Origin: Clostridiales bacterium
GTDB taxonomy: Bacteria > Bacillota > Clostridia > Oscillospirales > Oscillospiraceae
Length of the DNA: 24,909 nt
Direction of reading: 5' to 3'
Assembly (NCBI GenBank): GCA_003516765.1
Contig: DPCD01000164.1
Location: 637 to 25,545 of the forward strand
Positions 22,772 to 24,909 of the stretch are shown here, one piece after another; positions within the stretch are counted from its first letter, which is position 1, and every line of letters begins with the position of its first letter. The position numbers and the translations under genes were made by a program. A model generated the notes under the pieces. That model was not told the DNA's origin. It made no database searches and worked only from the letters and a program-made list of their open reading frames with translations.

Positions 22772-23698
22772 ATGCGAGTGATCGACATGGCGGATATCAT
22801 CCGCGCCATGCAGAATGAAACCCAGTTTGTCCTGCGCTGCGAAGAGGTGTTCCACGACAAGATCAGCTCCGCCTGCGCGTCCATCCTCTCGGCGCAGCCC
22901 AAAAAGCCCTTCGTCTGCCTGACGGGCCCCTCCGGCTCGGGCAAGACGACGACCGCCATGCGCCTGAAGGAGTATCTGGAAAACCTCGGCGTGAAGGTAT
23001 GCCTGCTGAGCATGGACAATTTCTTCCTGCCGCTGGACCAGCGCCCGCCGGAAGCGACCGACTGGGAGTCTCCCTATTGCGTCAACCGTGAGCTTCTGCT
23101 CGATACCGTCGATAAACTCAGCCGCGGCGAGACGGCGCAGGTGCCCTGGTACGATTTCAAGGCGAACAAAACCGGCGGCTACACCCCCATGGAGGGCAGC
23201 CGCGAGGCAATCATCATCGCCGAGGGCATCCACATGCTAAACCCCCTTCTCTTTGACCCCATGCGCTCGCGCGCAACGGGCATCTATGTCGCGCCGCGCA
23301 CGAGAATCATCACCCCCGACGACCGCATCGTAAAGCCCGAGCAGGTGCGTGTGGCGCGGCGCATGATCCGCGACTATCTCTCGCGCGGCAGGACGCTGCG
23401 TGAAACAATCGAGCGCGCGCAGTCGGTCGACCAGGGCGAGGTGCAGTATATTGCCCCCAACAAGCCGAACGCCTCCATCCACATTGACACCTTCCACGAC
23501 TATGAGCCGTGCATCCTGACCAAGTACCTGCGCGAGATTCCGAAGTTCTCGGACGAACTGACGCCGGAATTCATGCGCGCGCACGGGCTGGACATTCTCA
23601 TGGACGTCGTCCGGGAGCTGCCGCCGCTGACCACGGGCTATGTGCCGAAGGATTCCATCGTCCGCGAATTCGTCGGCGGAAGTATTTTCAAATATTGA
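22772..23698 (+). CDS. Uridine-kinase/phosphoribulokinase-like P-loop kinase
   Basis: The 308-residue protein has the P-loop GPSGSGKTT (52-60), SMDNFFLP (the acidic strand after the P-loop), YDFKANKTGGY and an IIIAEGIHMLNP Walker B-like strand, as in the PRK/uridine kinase family. It is longer than uridine kinase (about 210 residues), with an N-terminal extension of about 45 residues and a C-terminal domain. Firmicutes have many such unnamed members. The ATG at 22772 has GGAAGG upstream. The frame opens further upstream inside the palindrome, but no start there has a ribosome binding site. The substrate is uncertain. A strong terminator follows. Confidence 0.85.
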   Translation: MRVIDMADIIRAMQNETQFVLRCEEVFHDKISSACASILSAQPKKPFVCLTGPSGSGKTTTAMRLKEYLENLGVKVCLLSMDNFFLPLDQRPPEATDWESPYCVNRELLLDTVDKLSRGETAQVPWYDFKANKTGGYTPMEGSREAIIIAEGIHMLNPLLFDPMRSRATGIYVAPRTRIITPDDRIVKPEQVRVARRMIRDYLSRGRTLRETIERAQSVDQGEVQYIAPNKPNASIHIDTFHDYEPCILTKYLREIPKFSDELTPEFMRAHGLDILMDVVRELPPLTTGYVPKDSIVREFVGGSIFKY

Positions 23699-23702
23699 TT
23701 GC

Positions 23703-23735
23703 AAAACCGCCGGAACGTATTTCCGGCGGTTTTTT
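23703..23735 (+). terminator. Terminator of the kinase gene
   Basis: AAAACCGCCGGAA (23703-23715) pairs perfectly with TTCCGGCGGTTTT (23721-23733) around a 5-nt loop, followed by more T residues. Confidence 0.95.
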
Positions 23736-23766
23736 CGATTTTTTCGAAAAAATTCCGGATTTCCGG

Positions 23767-23795
23767 TTGACATTTCTCCGGATCTCCGGTATAAT
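23767..23795 (+). promoter_or_regulatory. Promoter of the rpsF-ssb-rpsR operon
   Basis: TTGACA (23767-23772), a 17-nt spacer and TATAAT (23790-23795): a full match to the sigma-A consensus, as expected for a ribosomal protein operon. Confidence 0.95.
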
Positions 23796-23815
23796 AGTCC
23801 AGCTTGCGTAATGCA

Positions 23816-23846
23816 GGCAATCCTTGCCGCAGAGGGATTCTGCGGC
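23816..23846 (+). promoter_or_regulatory. rpsF leader with two competing hairpins
   Basis: GGCAA (23816-23820) can pair with TTGCC (23824-23828), or GCCGCAGA (23826-23833) with TCTGCGGC (23839-23846) around GGGAT; the two share GCC. The leader of this operon in many bacteria binds an S6-S18 complex through a CCG-containing stem, so a feedback element is plausible. Not confirmed against the family model. Confidence 0.45.
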
Positions 23847-23873
23847 CATAAGTCCAAAAGGAGGTGCAACATC

Positions 23874-24170
23874 ATGGCAAAGCTTTCCGCAAAGTATGAG
23901 ATCCTCTATATCATCGATCCCGCGCAGGGGGAAGAGGGTATCGCGGCTCTCGTGGAAAAATTCAAGGGCATCGTGGAGAACCACGGCACGCTCACCAGTG
24001 TTGACGAGTGGGGCAAGCGTCACCTTGCATACCCGATCAACGACCTGACCGAAGGCTACTACGTCTACATGACCTGTGACGTCACGCCCGACATGCCCGC
24101 AGAGCTCGATCGTGTGTTCAAGATCACCGACGGCATTCTGCGCTCGATCATCGTGGCTGTCGAAGAGTAA
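23874..24170 (+). CDS. rpsF: Ribosomal protein S6
   Basis: The 98-residue protein matches bacterial S6: YEILYIIDPAQGEEGIAALVEKFKGIVENHG, then WGKRHLAYPINDLTEGYYVYM, the core of the ferredoxin-like fold that binds S18 in the small subunit. Length is typical. The ATG at 23874 has AAAGGAGGT 9-10 nt upstream; the frame is open to the left but nothing supports an earlier start. First gene of the conserved rpsF-ssb-rpsR operon. Confidence 0.98.
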   Translation: MAKLSAKYEILYIIDPAQGEEGIAALVEKFKGIVENHGTLTSVDEWGKRHLAYPINDLTEGYYVYMTCDVTPDMPAELDRVFKITDGILRSIIVAVEE

Positions 24171-24181
24171 GGAGGACTCAC

Positions 24182-24640
24182 ATGCTGAACCATATCGTTC
24201 TCATGGGTCGTCTTACCCGTGACCCCGAGCTGCGCCGGACCGGCAGCGGCGTCGCGGTCGCGTCCTTCACGCTCGCTGTCGACCGCGATTTTGCAGCGCA
24301 GGGCGCGGAGAAGGAAACGGATTTCGTTGATATCGTTGCATGGCGCAACACGGCGGAGTTTGTCAGCCGCTACTTCACCAAGGGCCGTATGGCTGTGGTG
24401 ACGGGCAGGCTTCAGATCCGCAACTGGACCGACAAGGAAGGCAACAAGCGCCGCTCGGCAGAGGTCGTGGCAGACAATGTCTACTTCGGCGACTCCAAGC
24501 GCGATGGCGCGGCCCCCGGCGGCTTCGACCAGACGCCGTCTTATCCGCAGGCACCTGCCTATCAGGCTCCGGCTGCTCCTGCGCCCAGTGCGTCCGGTTT
24601 CTCCATGCTCGAGGACGACGATTCCGAGCTCCCGTTCTGA
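24182..24640 (+). CDS. ssb: Single-stranded DNA-binding protein
   Basis: The 152-residue protein starts MLNHIVLMGRLTRDPELR, the usual opening of the SSB OB-fold (about residues 1-107), with FVDIVAWRNTAEFVSRYF and the GRLQIRNW strand. A Pro/Ala/Gln-rich linker leads to the acidic tip DDDSELPF, which recruits replication and repair proteins. It starts 11 bp after rpsF with AAGGAGG before the ATG. It acts in replication, recombination and repair; its place between rpsF and rpsR is conserved in Firmicutes. Confidence 0.98.
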   Translation: MLNHIVLMGRLTRDPELRRTGSGVAVASFTLAVDRDFAAQGAEKETDFVDIVAWRNTAEFVSRYFTKGRMAVVTGRLQIRNWTDKEGNKRRSAEVVADNVYFGDSKRDGAAPGGFDQTPSYPQAPAYQAPAAPAPSASGFSMLEDDDSELPF

Positions 24641-24691
24641 TCGGGTTTTTCCCAACGAATGTTTCCACAAGACAAGATAGGAGGATAAATT

Positions 24692-24909
24692 ATGGCAATG
24701 GCTAATGATCGTGTCCATCCTCGCAAGCGCAAGAAGGTTTGCTCGTTCTGCGTCGACAAGGTTGCCCACATCGATTTCAAAGACACTGCGAAACTCCGCC
24801 GTTACCTGTCTGAGCGCGGCAAGATCCTGCCCCGCCGTACCACCGGCACCTGCGCAGCCCATCAGCGTCAACTGACCATCGCCATCAAGCGCGCCCGTCA
24901 GATCGCTCT
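24692..24909 (+). CDS. rpsR: Ribosomal protein S18, 3' end beyond the window
   Basis: The first 72 residues are visible. They include KKVCSFCVDKV, the basic DTAKLRRYLSERGKILPRRTTGTCAAHQRQLTIAIKRARQ-type core split here by function: the CSFC pair (Cys17, Cys20) and Cys54-X2-His57 form the zinc-binding type of S18. TAGGAGG lies 8 nt before the ATG. Only a few C-terminal residues are missing. S18 pairs with S6 on the small subunit platform. Confidence 0.97.
   Translation, partial: MAMANDRVHPRKRKKVCSFCVDKVAHIDFKDTAKLRRYLSERGKILPRRTTGTCAAHQRQLTIAIKRARQIA

Noticed and set aside
21818..23233. A 471-codon minus-strand frame across the MATE gene, palindrome and kinase gene
   Set aside because: It runs antisense to two well-supported genes and through the palindromic element; no motif supports it.
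1..24909. CRISPR arrays, tRNA, rRNA, phage or integrase genes
   Set aside because: No regularly spaced repeat array beyond the three 21-bp coding repeats at 1400-1450, no tRNA-like fold noticed by eye, and no recombinase or phage structural gene was found.

Overview
The window looks like a chromosomal segment of a high-GC clostridial Firmicute, most likely a gut Oscillospiraceae/Ruminococcaceae relative. This rests on the rpsF-ssb-rpsR order, strong AGGAGG-type ribosome binding sites, sigma-A-like promoters, a perfect HrcA/CIRCE operator, an ECF S component, a CarD-like regulator and a multi-gene ABC importer without its own ATPase. The assignment is inferred from gene content; no rRNA or tRNA gene is present.

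Layout. 1-1857: the 3' part of an Rrf2 regulator, a nitrilase, then a scar in which the C-terminal end of a KVDI-repeat/winged-helix protein abuts the C-terminal end of an EamA transporter. 1886-3024: cysK on the minus strand, with a clear promoter and a palindromic operator at its start site. 3097-5173: a MocR/PdxR regulator divergent from an ECF vitamin S component. 5231-7454: minus-strand CarD-like regulator, glutamate racemase (murI) and deoxynucleoside kinase. 7574-9870: an ABC permease/ATPase pair. 9946-10566: CIRCE and a small heat-shock protein.

10569-20251 is the most interesting part. In minus-strand order it encodes a response regulator, a histidine kinase, a lipoprotein that fuses a repeat (probably beta-propeller) domain to a solute-binding domain, two sugar-type ABC permeases, a very long HlyD-like adaptor and a two-helix MacB-like protein. 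No ATPase is encoded in this block. Tandem TTTTAAG repeats (CTTAAAA on the sense strand) precede both the regulator promoter and the lipoprotein promoter, suggesting that the two-component system controls itself and the transport operon. The adaptor carries an AT-rich segment in its coiled coil, unlike its flanks.

20408-24909 (plus strand): an RluA-type pseudouridine synthase, a MATE exporter, a 163-bp imperfect palindrome resembling a MITE, a uridine-kinase-like P-loop kinase, and the rpsF-ssb-rpsR ribosomal/replication operon, which runs off the window.
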